Shown here: one piece after another, positions 52,501 through 59,188 of the stretch
How the letters are laid out: the number at the start of each line of letters is the position of its first letter
Numbering within the stretch: the first letter of the stretch is position 1
From: Eleginops maclovinus
Lineage: Eukaryota > Chordata > Actinopteri > Perciformes > Eleginopidae
Assembly (NCBI RefSeq): GCF_036324505.1
Contig: NC_086357.1
Coordinates: forward strand, 21,897,293-21,961,292
Length of the DNA: 64,000 nucleotides
Reading direction: 5' to 3'
Notes under the pieces: generated by a model
The model's input: the letters and a program-made list of their open reading frames with translations, nothing else
What the model was told of the DNA's origin: nothing
Database searches by the model: none
Program-made: the position numbers and the translations under genes

Positions 52501-53835
52501 GCGGCTAAGCTGAGATTTTGAAGCCTCTTTAGCACCAGTCTGTCCTGATTTAGGAATGACAGTTTTTTCCTTGGGTGTGCTTTTGGGACCTTTACCAGAT
52601 AAAAGTTCTCTTCCAGAAGACGGCGCTTTAAGAAAATGCACTTTTGCATGCTGGACATCTAAAACGGTGTCAGATTGGAGTTGTTGGATCCTTGCCTCAA
52701 GAACTGAGAGAGAGAGAGAGAAAAAATGTCATATTTTGTAATTGCAAAGTACAGTGAAATACAGAAATAACTACGATTAGGCCAAGCAACTCAATTAAAG
52801 GTGTCTTGGACAAAACAAAAAGCAACTGCAGTTAGAAGTGGCAGATTGCAAAGAACAGAGACCTCTGAATATACCGGATTTGGTATTAAAATGTATGTAT
52901 TTATAATATATAACAGTGATTTTGGGGGTCAAAGATGCAATATCCTGCCACCTGTGGTCTACAATAACATACCGTGTAACAGTTGAGACTGTTTGAGTTC
53001 ACGTTTCTTTGCATCTTCTCTCTTTGGGACAAATGAAATATTTTTTCTTTGAAGTTGCCAAGGTGTCTCTGAAAAAAAACGAAGCATAATAAGAGATAAT
53101 AATATTAATAATCACCAACATAATGAGAACTTGCCAGTTTCCTAAAAATGTGCATTAACAACTTAAACTATAGTGATGTCAAACTGTTTACTTCTTAAAG
53201 TAAGTAAACAATTGTTTGTTATTATCATCTTATTTTGCTACATTTTACTTTCACATACACCAAAAAAATGGTAATGTCTTTATAGCAATAATAATGTTAA
53301 AGCATAGTGATACCAGATTCATAATAGAGTGGTTCAATTCAGTTTTGGGCGGTCATTACATACAGTTCCTAGCCATAATAAAGACAGTTATATCAACAGG
53401 TTATTTCACAGATCAAATACAACTACAAAGACCACAGACTTTAACACAAAGACGTTTCTGATGAGTTTACTACAGCAAAAACCGTTAAACGTGTCCACAA
53501 ACAAAGCATCCTCAGACTAGATTCATTAACAAAACATTCATTCAACATATCCCATGTGCTGTGCTCGTCCAACATTACAGATAACTGTTCAGTAAACCCT
53601 CGTTGAGATTCACACAAAAAACATTGATATTTTAAACAGAAGAAACTGGGTAAACTTGGTGCATCCTTATCTGTGACTGTAGGACAGACTCACCTGATAT
53701 TCGTCTGACTGCACCGTCTCTTAGCGACACACACAGCTGACAGCGGTCCGCAGGAGACAGGCGAATAGCACATTGTTCAAATAAACTGCGACGATTCAGA
53801 CATTTGGCAAAAGCACAAACTCTGAGGAGTGACAT
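13465..53835 (-). CDS. polrmt: Mitochondrial DNA-directed RNA polymerase, complete gene (21 coding exons)
   Basis: The gene encodes the single-subunit, T7-like RNA polymerase that, with TFAM and TFB2M, transcribes the mitochondrial genome and primes its replication in the matrix. The 21 exons I assembled total 3945 nt, stay in frame at all 20 junctions, and give 1314 residues (human about 1230). The order is a basic, Arg-containing N-terminus typical of a matrix-targeting signal (residues 1-30), a long Lys/Ser/Thr-rich tether (about 80-290), a PPR region (about 290-400), the N-terminal domain, then the catalytic domain. Motif [12 protein letters not shown] starts near residue 880. Palm motif A ([16 protein letters not shown]) has catalytic Asp1001, motif B has Lys1070 and Tyr1078, and motif C (HDCFWTH) has catalytic Asp1229. 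The A-to-C spacing is 228 residues, against 229 in human (D922, D1151). The protein ends STYFFS like its relatives. All active-site residues are present and I see no frameshift or stop, so the gene looks functional. Confidence 0.96.
13785..13960 (+). repeat. Diverged teleost repeat ('gctaacatgctaac' type)
   Basis: It is built from recurring GCTAAC words: 'aagctaaatgctaacgtcag', 'catgctaacaggctcag' and 'tgctaacaggctgat', then 'ttgcattctaacatgtgcca' and 'aacacaaagtaccaagctgc'. This pattern is very frequent in fish introns. No boundaries or target duplication can be seen. Confidence 0.5.
14081..14181 (+). other. Possible mini-exon encoding a signal peptide (unassigned)
   Basis: A T-rich acceptor (TTAATTTTAG at 14065-14074) is followed six bases later by an ATG. 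The frame gives 33 residues: [20 protein letters not shown], a good signal-peptide pattern, then [13 protein letters not shown]. It ends at a strong donor, AAAAG|GTAAGG. Without splicing the frame stops immediately at TAA. CGKDIK(R) faintly resembles a relaxin-type B-chain start, but the second B-chain cysteine and any A-chain are missing. A possible upstream untranslated exon ends at 11282 (GATG|GTAAGT). A downstream acceptor at about 15115 would add a dibasic site and 13 residues before a stop. I cannot name it and it may be chance. Confidence 0.2.
15254..15327 (-). CDS. polrmt: polrmt exon 20
   Basis: 74 nt. It reads [20 protein letters not shown] and ends VPQT plus a split Gly. Acceptor is GGCAG|GGC and donor CAG|GTGAGT. 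Confidence 0.92.
15328..16412 (-). other. polrmt intron 19
   Basis: Nothing recognisable except a short (TG)n(G)n run at about 16350-16378, close to exon 19. Confidence 0.6.
16413..16504 (-). CDS. polrmt: polrmt exon 19
   Basis: 92 nt. It reads [20 protein letters not shown] and ends [10 protein letters not shown] plus a split Pro. Acceptor is GTTAG|ATC and donor CCC|GTGAGT. It keeps frame with exon 20. Confidence 0.94.
16740..16883. mobile_element. Small MITE with terminal inverted repeats
   Basis: The perfect 10-bp termini TAGGGGTGGG (16740-16749) and CCCACCCCTA (16874-16883) enclose 144 bp. The inside is made of CGATACGATA and ATTGCGAT words. The structure is typical of a non-autonomous fish DNA transposon. 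A clear target duplication is not visible. Confidence 0.75.
17036..17125. repeat. Short A-rich tandem repeat
   Basis: Two to three copies of a unit like 'aaaaaagtcaaaattc.gaaaat..ctg', each about 34-38 bp. Confidence 0.6.
18158..18230 (-). CDS. polrmt: polrmt exon 18 (motif C, second catalytic Asp)
   Basis: 73 nt. It reads [20 protein letters not shown] and ends TMNR. HD(1228-1229) is palm motif C, with Asp1229 equivalent to human D1151. Acceptor is TCTTAG|CGC and donor AGG|GTATGA. Confidence 0.96.
18231..19174 (-). other. polrmt intron 17
   Basis: More than half of this intron is copy B of the CCAAT-bearing repeat (18616-19167). The remainder shows nothing recognisable. Confidence 0.7.
18616..19167 (+). 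mobile_element. Interspersed repeat, CCAAT-bearing family, copy B (most complete)
   Basis: It begins TTAAAGGGGCCCTAT and ends ACATGTCCTCTCTAA, whose complement (TTAGAGAGGACATGT) is a degenerate inverted repeat of the start. The flanks ATAGTACG and ATGATACC agree at 5 of 8 positions and could be an eroded 8-bp target duplication, which would suggest a hAT-type element. It carries TTGACCAATCACAAC and AACCAATCAGAGC. The right end is 7 bp from the donor of polrmt exon 17. Confidence 0.75.
19175..19273 (-). CDS. polrmt: polrmt exon 17
   Basis: 99 nt. It reads [20 protein letters not shown] and ends [12 protein letters not shown], nearly invariant among POLRMT proteins. Acceptor is CTTAG|GAG and donor CAG|GTATCA. 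A repeat ends 7 bp inside the following intron. Confidence 0.96.
19274..22162 (-). other. polrmt intron 16
   Basis: No gene, repeat family or RNA feature that I can support. Open frames on both strands are short and unstructured. Confidence 0.6.
22163..22215 (-). CDS. polrmt: polrmt exon 16 (specificity-loop mini-exon)
   Basis: Only 53 nt, reading [17 protein letters not shown] plus two bases of Gln. It is isolated by introns of 7.7 and 2.9 kb. It was found because a bridge between exons 15 and 17 was required. Acceptor CCCAG|TTG and donor CA|GTAAGT fit and frame is kept exactly. It falls in the specificity loop, where the human and fish sequences differ most. Confidence 0.9.
22500..22880 (+). 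mobile_element. Truncated LINE 3' end with GGAT-rich tail
   Basis: The frame at 22598-22831 reads [20 protein letters not shown] and then [20 protein letters not shown], ending ELLPPRP. This is the C-terminal tail of the ORF2-type protein of a common fish non-LTR retrotransposon. The element ends in GATGG-type repeats (about 22830-22870). Upstream, CGGAAAGAACGAGAACGCGG to GGGATAAGGTGAGAAG also matches, but a stretch before TTGAGGTGGTTCGG appears to be deleted. There is no reverse-transcriptase domain, so it is a dead 5'-truncated copy. Confidence 0.8.
24780..25200 (+). repeat. Diverged teleost interspersed repeat
   Basis: The words CACCAGATTTCATAACAATC, ATGGAAATTCATCCAAAAG and TTGTTGAGATATTTCAGTCT belong to a motif set found many times in fish introns. 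The copy is old and broken, and borders are not visible. Confidence 0.5.
25463..25498. repeat. Interrupted (CA)n microsatellite
   Basis: Two CA runs separated by a CC interruption. Confidence 0.9.
29929..30042 (-). CDS. polrmt: polrmt exon 15
   Basis: 114 nt, 38 codons. It reads [20 protein letters not shown] and then [18 protein letters not shown], leading into the specificity loop. Acceptor is TTGCAG|GAT and donor GTG|GTAGGT. Confidence 0.94.
30043..31738 (-). other. polrmt intron 14
   Basis: No recognisable repeat, RNA or coding feature. The open frames on either strand lack protein-like composition. Confidence 0.6.
31739..31825 (-). CDS. polrmt: polrmt exon 14
   Basis: 87 nt, 29 codons. 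It reads [20 protein letters not shown] and ends MFTGTREIQ, the fingers region. Acceptor is TTCCAG|GAG and donor CAG|GTGAGT. Confidence 0.94.
31826..32873 (-). other. polrmt intron 13
   Basis: Nothing beyond ordinary AT-rich intron sequence was seen. Confidence 0.6.
32874..33053 (-). CDS. polrmt: polrmt exon 13 (motif B, O-helix)
   Basis: 180 nt, residues 1042-1101. It carries [20 protein letters not shown], the O-helix that binds the incoming nucleotide. Lys1070 and Tyr1078 correspond to human K991 and Y999. Acceptor is TTTCAG|GTG and donor AAG|GTACAG. Confidence 0.96.
33054..34261 (-). other. polrmt intron 12
   Basis: It contains copy C of the CCAAT-bearing repeat (33285-33550). No other feature was recognised. 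Confidence 0.65.
33285..33550 (+). mobile_element. Interspersed repeat, CCAAT-bearing family, copy C (truncated)
   Basis: It starts with the GGGGGGTTTTCTCTTTCC block and carries both ACCAATCACAACAGAGCC and CTAACCAATCAGAGCAG. It breaks off after CTCTGGTTTCA, so the last third of the family consensus is missing. Confidence 0.7.
34262..34384 (-). CDS. polrmt: polrmt exon 12 (motif A, catalytic Asp)
   Basis: 123 nt. The first codon is the catalytic Asp1001 of [16 protein letters not shown], which binds one of the two catalytic magnesium ions (equivalent to human D922). Acceptor is CTGCAG|GAC and donor CAG|GTCAGC. Confidence 0.96.
34385..36173 (-). other. polrmt intron 11
   Basis: It contains copy D of the CCAAT-bearing repeat (35254-35660). 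Otherwise nothing recognisable. Confidence 0.65.
35254..35660 (+). mobile_element. Interspersed repeat, CCAAT-bearing family, copy D
   Basis: It begins TTTAAAAAGGGGCAAT and has TTCCCTGTAGTGTGT, TTGACCAATCACAACAGAGC, CTAACCAATCAGAGCAGACT and ATAAAGAGCTTTTTGAAC, ending near ACAATACAAATATGAA. The right terminal repeat is lost. Confidence 0.72.
36174..36296 (-). CDS. polrmt: polrmt exon 11
   Basis: 123 nt, 41 codons. It reads [20 protein letters not shown] and ends [10 protein letters not shown], the segment immediately before motif A in T7-like polymerases. Acceptor is GTCAG|GGT and donor CAG|GTACCA. Confidence 0.95.
36297..36701 (-). other. polrmt intron 10
   Basis: Short intron of 405 bp with no recognisable feature. 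Confidence 0.7.
36702..37487 (-). CDS. polrmt: polrmt exon 10 (largest catalytic exon)
   Basis: 786 nt, residues 698-959. It begins [17 protein letters not shown] and carries the core thumb and early palm. It includes [18 protein letters not shown] and [19 protein letters not shown] (about 880-898), a hallmark of T7-like polymerases. Acceptor is CTGCAG|GTC and donor ACT|GTGAGT. Confidence 0.96.
37488..38954 (-). other. polrmt intron 9
   Basis: Only a short TA-rich run (38171-38190) and AT-rich filler were seen. Confidence 0.6.
38955..39194 (-). CDS. polrmt: polrmt exon 9
   Basis: 240 nt, 80 codons. It includes the run [20 protein letters not shown] and ends [16 protein letters not shown]. 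Acceptor is TTCTAG|GAG and donor CAG|GTACAG. Confidence 0.93.
39195..39867 (-). other. polrmt intron 8
   Basis: No recognisable feature. The neighbouring intron 7 (40039-40421) is likewise plain. Confidence 0.6.
39868..40038 (-). CDS. polrmt: polrmt exon 8
   Basis: 171 nt, 57 codons. It reads [20 protein letters not shown] and ends [13 protein letters not shown]. Acceptor is CCTCAG|AGT and donor AAG|GTAGAG. Confidence 0.92.
40422..40589 (-). CDS. polrmt: polrmt exon 7
   Basis: 168 nt, 56 codons. It reads [20 protein letters not shown] and ends [15 protein letters not shown]. Acceptor is TTTCAG|AGG and donor CAG|GTAATA. Confidence 0.92.
40590..42015 (-). other. polrmt intron 6
   Basis: No transposon or gene was recognised. 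A short CA run is at about 41082-41093 and an A-run at about 41370-41380. Confidence 0.6.
42016..42165 (-). CDS. polrmt: polrmt exon 6
   Basis: 150 nt, 50 codons. It reads [20 protein letters not shown] and onward, with the sequence [16 protein letters not shown]. Acceptor is TTTTAG|CGG and donor ATG|GTAAAC. Confidence 0.92.
42166..45540 (-). other. polrmt intron 5
   Basis: It contains an L2-like LINE fragment (42241-42960) directly next to exon 6 and a short CA run (44337-44357). The remaining 2.5 kb shows no supported feature. Confidence 0.65.
42241..42960 (-). mobile_element. Truncated L2/CR1-type LINE 3' end with a frameshift
   Basis: On the minus strand, one frame reads [20 protein letters not shown] and [17 protein letters not shown] second frame (42476-42817) continues [38 protein letters not shown], and ends [15 protein letters not shown]. 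This is the C-terminus of ORF2 of a fish L2/CR1-like retrotransposon. The two parts are in different frames, so a frameshift lies near 42815-42825. The 3' end is marked by the GGCAAGGCAAGGCAAG repeat at 42241. The copy is inactive. Confidence 0.85.
45541..45727 (-). CDS. polrmt: polrmt exon 5
   Basis: 187 nt. It reads [20 protein letters not shown] and continues to SLVQDYYTQ, matching the POLRMT N-terminal domain in character. Acceptor is GTCCAG|GTG and donor CAG|GTAACT; it ends in phase 0. Confidence 0.92.
45728..50873 (-). other. polrmt intron 4 (5.1 kb)
   Basis: I saw no transposon with clear borders, no RNA gene and no nested exon chain. It is AT-rich apart from a purine-rich section around 48400-48540. 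Confidence 0.55.
50874..51007 (-). CDS. polrmt: polrmt exon 4 (PPR repeat)
   Basis: 134 nt, reading [20 protein letters not shown] and then [15 protein letters not shown], typical of the POLRMT pentatricopeptide-repeat region that lies beside the RNA exit path. It has splice sites TTTGTAG|GGC and AAG|GTAAGT, and ends in phase 2. Confidence 0.93.
51008..51900 (-). other. polrmt intron 3
   Basis: About 83% of this intron is a single inverted-repeat element (51080-51818), described separately. Confidence 0.7.
51080..51818. mobile_element. Inverted-repeat element of 739 bp, non-coding
   Basis: The left end TTAAAGGTCCCCT and the complement of the right end, TTAAAGGGTCTCCT, match with one insertion and one mismatch. 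The inside has no transposase-like frame, only short unrelated open frames. The GC-richer core (51190-51420) includes ATGACGTCATTACCG. No exact target duplication is visible. It is a likely non-autonomous DNA transposon; the family is not identified. Confidence 0.65.
51901..52703 (-). CDS. polrmt: polrmt exon 3 (tether and start of PPR region)
   Basis: 803 nt covering residues 80-347. The first two thirds are low complexity, rich in Lys, Ser and Thr, with runs such as [15 protein letters not shown] and [14 protein letters not shown]. The last 60 residues ([20 protein letters not shown] to [12 protein letters not shown]) are helical, and [14 protein letters not shown] across the exon 3/4 junction is PPR-like. 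The acceptor follows a (CT)n tract (CTCTCAG|TTC) and the donor is AAG|GTGAGT. Confidence 0.92.
52973..53068 (-). CDS. polrmt: polrmt exon 2
   Basis: 96 nt between a T-rich acceptor (TTTCAG|AGAC) and donor CACG|GTATGT. It reads [20 protein letters not shown] and onward, in frame with exons 1 and 3. It is the poorly conserved N-terminal region, so the support is mainly frame and splice sites. Confidence 0.82.
53069..53693 (-). other. polrmt intron 1
   Basis: AT-rich with no recognised feature. The next intron (52704-52972) is short and ends in a (CT)n tract before exon 3. Confidence 0.65.
53694..53835 (-). CDS. polrmt: polrmt exon 1 (start codon, targeting signal)
   Basis: ATG is at 53835-53833. 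It codes for [20 protein letters not shown] and onward, rich in Arg and hydrophobic residues with no acidic residue before position 20, as expected for mitochondrial import. The donor reads CAG|GTGAGT. The exon leaves one base of a split codon (phase 1). Confidence 0.88.
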
Positions 53836-53990
53836 GTTGACATGTAATAACCGCGTTACTTCTCAGCACTAGGCTGCCATCTTAAATAAGACCAAGCAAG
53901 TCGCGAGGAACGATAATCCTCGTGTAAGGCATGGCTAGACGATCGCAGATAAATCGAGTTTTGTGTTTTGGGCAATTGTGGTTATCCGTG
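53836..53990 (-). promoter_or_regulatory. Probable polrmt promoter and 5' leader with YY1/TISU-like element
   Basis: The stretch is richer in CpG than its surroundings (TCGCGAGGAACG, GACGATCG). On the minus strand AAGATGGCAGCC (53883-53872) matches the YY1 consensus AAnATGGCGGC with one change, an arrangement common at start sites of mitochondrial and housekeeping genes. The ATG inside it opens a frame ATG GCA GCC TAG (53880-53869), a two-residue uORF that stops 33 bases before the polrmt start codon. No TATA box was seen. The start site is not known. Confidence 0.5.
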
Positions 53991-55805
53991 CTAATTTTTC
54001 ATTAGATTTTCAAGACCACGTTCTCGTAGACGTTTAATCCTAAAATAGGCATTCTGATGGCAGTCAAATCTTTAAATAAATATACATACATATAATGTAA
54101 TACATAATCAATTCTGTATTTAATATTCCTTACTATTGTATTTAAGTTATGTATGCATAAACCCTGCACCTTAAATGTATATGACCTAACTCTGCTACTT
54201 ATCAAAAGACCTTTATTCATATTTAGACATTTATGTACATTGATCTGATATGTGAATTTAATATGATAATTCACTACTCTTTGAACTTTCTGGGTGGATG
54301 CAAACTGCATTTTTTTTGTACTATTGTGCAATGACTATAAAGCTGAATTTAAAATAAATGTAATCTTATATGTAATGTGATATATTTCATATGTAGTTTG
54401 AAATGGAAATCTCATTATATTTGGCCTACAGGTGGCAGTCTTATCATTGTAAAGTTAAAGTAGGACTAGAGGTCAAACTGGAGGCCAAGGTGAAAATGAT
54501 TATATAATACAAGCAAAATGTGTTATTATTATAATTTGATATTGGTATATGCATGTTATTTTACTCCTTGTTTGAATATATGATGATCTGAGATGTTTTG
54601 GTCATCCGGCTTTAGTGTTATTGCTAGTATATAGAGCATTTTAGAATGGAAAAGTTATGACCATGCTCCAAATTTGACTACAAAACCACTTAATTTAGTG
54701 GTTAACTAAAAGTTAACTAAAAGTTAACCACTAGAATATATTTCCTGTGCTGGATTTTATTTTGTAGACTTAAATATTGAATATAAATTAGCAAAGTTGT
54801 GACAAAAAACCGAAAGACTTTAACTTGAATGATAGAGTAAATTACAATGAACAATTCACATATCTTGTTTGTTGTCACCGAAATTGTCACTTGAGAAAAG
54901 CTAAACATTCTGTGTGTTTGTGTATGTATGTTTTAATTCAACTAAATTATTGTGGTAATCTGTGTTAATTAATTAAGGGGGACGCAACACTTAATTAAGT
55001 GAACTGTATTTCCATGAGGTAATCCAAAGCTTGTAGTATACACATGCAACCTGCCCTCATGCTGACTTGACCAAAATAAGCTTCATGTTACAGTTACTTT
55101 AAAAAAATCTTCTCCCAATCAACTTTTGAATTTCAAACATCATAGTTCAATCAAGTGTGACTCAGCTCCAAAGTAAATCCGAATGTATCTCATTCACATC
55201 CTGTGTACTTTCTGACCCCCAGCAGTGTCAGCCTCTCCTTGTCATGCATCCATAAAGCATTCTTAAACACTTTAGCGGCCCTTTGTGTCTCGGCAGGCTG
55301 GAGGTTAACACAAGCACTACTTGACAGTGAGTGCGGGAGAGAGAGAAATGGGGGGGGGGGGCAACAGAGAGGGAAATGAGGTCCAGGCAGTACATCTTTT
55401 CTCAGTGGAGGCAGTGGCTGAGAGCACAGCGGTGGGTGTCTGCTGCTGAGCTGTAGGTGAGGATCAGGAGGTGTTTGTTGCCACGGTTCACGAGCAGGGC
55501 CCCTTGACAGCCTCGTTTGATGTGGTTGGCCCCTGTCGGCGGCTGGCTCTTTGCACTGGTGTGACAGTCATTGCCGGGTGAGTGACTGTCAATGCCTCGA
55601 CCGACAAAAGAGGAGAAGACAGGCATTCATGGGGCCTGATAATGGCCAGGCCAGGACAAGGCTGCCATTCTCATACACTTTGATCATGTGGATTCTTTTG
55701 CACACCTTTGTAGGGGCTCCCTATTTGTTTAACAGATGGAGAGAGGGCTGTTTTTGATGGAGATACTTCTCTTTGAGATGCTTGTGTTGGTAAATGCTTT
55801 TGGCA
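53991..55805. other. Spacer between polrmt and fgf22, proximal part
   Basis: AT-rich to about 55190, with a 38-bp palindrome at 54696-54733. From about 55200 to 55700 the sequence becomes GC-richer and non-repetitive apart from a G-run at 55351-55361. No exon was recognised. The GC-richer block could be regulatory, but this is only inference. Confidence 0.5.
54696..54733. repeat. Short perfect palindrome
   Basis: The arms TAGTGGTTAACT (54696-54707) and AGTTAACCACTA (54722-54733) are exact complements. The 14-bp centre contains a third GTTAACT word. Confidence 0.85.
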
Positions 55806-55975
<170 letters not shown>

Positions 55976-56550
55976 GAGCACCACTTCAAATGGAATTAGT
56001 GACCTGTGGGAAAAACATTTTTCTTAAGTAACTCCCCACATGAGACTTCACATATGCAACATCTGAGAAGTCATTTGTAGAGCTTGATTTGAAACTTTAT
56101 CAAACTTTTTTGCAGTACATTAGCTCTTTATTACAGCCTACTGTAAACTTCCAGGGTACTGGAACGAACATTCAATTAAAAATATTACTCATCACACACT
56201 TTATGTCCATTACTGTCCATTACAGAGAAACAGACACCAAAATGATCCTTGAGGCTTCTGCTCAGACCTTTCCTGGACTGATGTGACTCACATACCTCTT
56301 ACTGCATTTTAAAATGGATTCAATTAGTGAGTCAGTTAAAATGTCCTCAGATGTGTCATGCTAATATTAACAAGTGCATCTTAATAGAGCAATATGAAAA
56401 GATTATGTTCACTTTGAGACTTAAATGATGCTAGGTCAACTTCAACATTCAGACAAATCCACCGCATGTATTAGAGTGAAAAAATGCTGAGTCATCAGCG
56501 ATATTTAAAGTGCTTTTTTCAATCCCCACCAACGCCATCCTGTTCTCTGT
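55976..56550. other. Spacer, no feature seen
   Basis: AT-rich sequence with no recognised coding, RNA or repeat feature. Confidence 0.55.
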
Positions 56551-56800
56551 TGGCTGTGGTTTAGGAGGAAGAGTGCTCATCTGTGGATAGGGGGGTTGGT
56601 GGTTCTATTCCGAGTCCTGCATTAAACATTTAAAAGTATGTTTAGGCAATATACTGAAAACCATATTGCTCCCAAGGGCATGGCCAGCATTGTGTGAGTG
56701 TCTGTAAAAGTGTATCAATCTTGATGAACAGGTGGAATCGTGTATGGTTGTCTCTGCCCTTGTTTGTTTGTGTGTTTGAATGCTGACTCATGTGTGTTAG
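56551..56800 (+). mobile_element. Diverged tRNA-derived SINE-like repeat
   Basis: An A-box-like TGGTTTAGGAGGAAG (from 56557) and a B-box-like GGTTCTATTCC (56601-56611) have roughly tRNA spacing. The body continues with CAATATACTGAAAACCATATT, GCTCCCAAGGGCATGGCCAGC and GATGAACAGGTGGAATCGTG, words of a common fish SINE-type repeat. The tRNA part cannot fold into a full cloverleaf, so it is not a tRNA gene. Confidence 0.55.
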
Positions 56801-58904
56801 AGAGCTTTGATGAATCACAAAGACTAGAGAATCACTATGAAAATCCATCCAATCCAATTTTTTCTTCATGTCCGTGTCCTCTTTTAAGTTCTGATGCATC
56901 AGATAAGCAGTGAGCAGATGTTAAATCACTCCTGACAAGTCACATTTATTATCATCAAACACTATCGGTCAGTTGGATCTCTGCTTGCCATCCTCTGAAG
57001 AACGGGGAGGCAGGATCTCTCAGAACTCTTTGCAGCATCAGATAAACGACCCACTTATCGTAAAGCCACTGACAATAGACAATGGCCATAAAGCAGGATA
57101 TGCAAAGGGCTATGTCCGTCCTGGTGGTCTGGTCAGTTCCTTTAACCATGTCCGCATGTCAGCCAACCATCAGAAAGTGCAGCGATACCAAGCACACCTG
57201 TGTTGGCTCTGACACAACAACACAGGCCGCGTTGAGATGCTTTAAGGATAAATTGCAAAACAGCTGAGATTATAAGAATGTACTACTGAATAATATGTGT
57301 GAGATCATTTCCGTATGTGAGTGTTTTACCTCCTCGCAGCTTAGCTTAAAGAGTAAATTATAGTCTGGGAACAGCTTTATGTTAAAAACCCACACCTTCC
57401 ATTCCACTGAGTTACAAACTGGCAACATGTCAGTCCTAAAAGCACGAGGTCATGGGTGAGCTAAAACACAACAACAAGAGCAAGAGGGAGAAAGAGAGAG
57501 ACAAGGACTTAGCAGGCAGGCAAAACAATTAATAATAGGGAGCTATTACTGAGGGATTGTCAGTACTAGGAGGGAGGTCGGGTTTCAGACCCTTTTGAAG
57601 ACTTTGATGGTACAAAACAGGCCTCATTATAGAGATATTATCTCTATTCATACACTTACAGAGCCGCTTGGATTCCTGCTGGGAAAGATTAGATTCCTCC
57701 ACTTGAGAACATCCTCCTTGGGCGCCTGGCTCAGAGAGTGGTGTTCTCAGCTCAGGGCACACCCACATAGCATGGCCAAACACAGCCTGAGCTTTACAAC
57801 TGTTTCCTGGATTAACATGAAGTTGTATACACACTCATGGTCCTAGGAGGATGAATGTTAATGTCCCCAGGTTCAAAACTTACATGGAGAAGCAATTAGT
57901 TATTATGCTCAATATATCTGGAACCAACTACTAGAAAATAGCTGATATCACTTGTTCTGTTTGCTGCTGCCCTTTACAGAATCAAATCATTAATTATAGC
58001 TCTTTGAGCTTTTTTCTTTAATGACATTTTCTTGGCTTTTATTGAGTGTTTTTACATATATTTTAATATATTCTTAATGCTTTTTGGAAATAACTTTGAA
58101 TTGCATTGTGTCAAAATATGCTGTATAAATACATGTGTCTGCTTGCCTAATGATTTTGTTTACAGACTAGTCTTTTCCTCTAACACCACCATGAGGTACA
58201 CATTTATGGTTTAAAGGGAAATGTTTCAAGAACTCTCAGATAGCTTGCTATGATTCTAACTGTTCCTCTAGCAACATCATCTTGTCGGATTTTCACCCGC
58301 TGATAAATACCTTTAACATTTCTATCATCTCTTATTTTAGGATAATAGCCTCATACAGCAACAATCATTACATCGTCAGACTCTTTTTCCAAGGTTTTCT
58401 TGTAACAGAGGTTCTACAGTGGATTACACACTGACTTTATCATAAATTGGAAACTGGACATATAGGAAACCCTCGGTATATGTTATGAAGTTGAAATCAC
58501 GTGAATTCAATTTGTTTATAACATTAAACATGCAAACTGTAAAATAGAAAGAGAATGACCGTTATGAGATTCAACAAAGTAGTACATGATGCTTGTGTCT
58601 GCTCTGACACTGAGCTCAGAGCCCAAACATCTTCCGAGACACCACAAAGCAATCTGCTGCCACATCTGACACTCACATGAGGCCGAGCTTTGTTCTTGAC
58701 CTCAAGGGACACTCAGATTTTTGAGAAGTGATACAGCAGAGTGATTGTGTGATTATAATTACAGGGAACTTTGGCAAAGGATGGACAATTGTAACTTCCT
58801 GGGGCTTATTAACCTTTTTTTCCTCCCTTAGTTTCTCTGTTCTTCTGTTCTTCTGTCTGTCTTTGTTTTATTTGTGCTTTTTCTCATACTGCCTGTGCTG
58901 CAGT
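56801..58904. other. Spacer, no feature seen
   Basis: No supported gene, RNA or transposon. Several open frames of 60-100 codons occur on both strands with unstructured composition. Confidence 0.55.
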
Positions 58905-59188
58905 ACCTCTATACACCCTCTGTCTGGAACCAGAGCCCAGTCTGCTCTGATTGGTTAGCAGGCCGGCTCTGTTGTGACTGGTCAACTGCTTAGAGTTGTC
59001 CCGCCCATTAGCCTATCAGGAACAATGTGTTGGAGTACTTGCCAATAAGCAAGAGTGATATATATGGTGACCTCACTATTTTATGGAAGTAAACAAAGGA
59101 GTCAAATGGAGGCGTTTCAGGGAGGGAGGGGGGGGGGGGGGACAACTTCCTTTTGAGGGAACTTTGGGATTTTAGCCTTTGCAGAACA
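58905..59188 (-). mobile_element. Interspersed repeat, CCAAT-bearing family, copy E (inverted, truncated)
   Basis: On the plus strand it shows ACCAGAGCCCAGTCTGCTCT, GATTGGTTAGCAGGCCGGC and CTGTTGTGACTGGTCAACTG, the complement of the family core. The first CCAAT has mutated to CCAGT. It also keeps GGAGGCGTTTCAGGGAGGGA and an expanded G-run at 59127-59140. Both terminal repeats are missing. Confidence 0.7.

Noticed and set aside
56551..56625. A possible tRNA gene
   Set aside because: Only A- and B-box-like words are present. The stems do not pair, and the continuation matches a SINE-type body.
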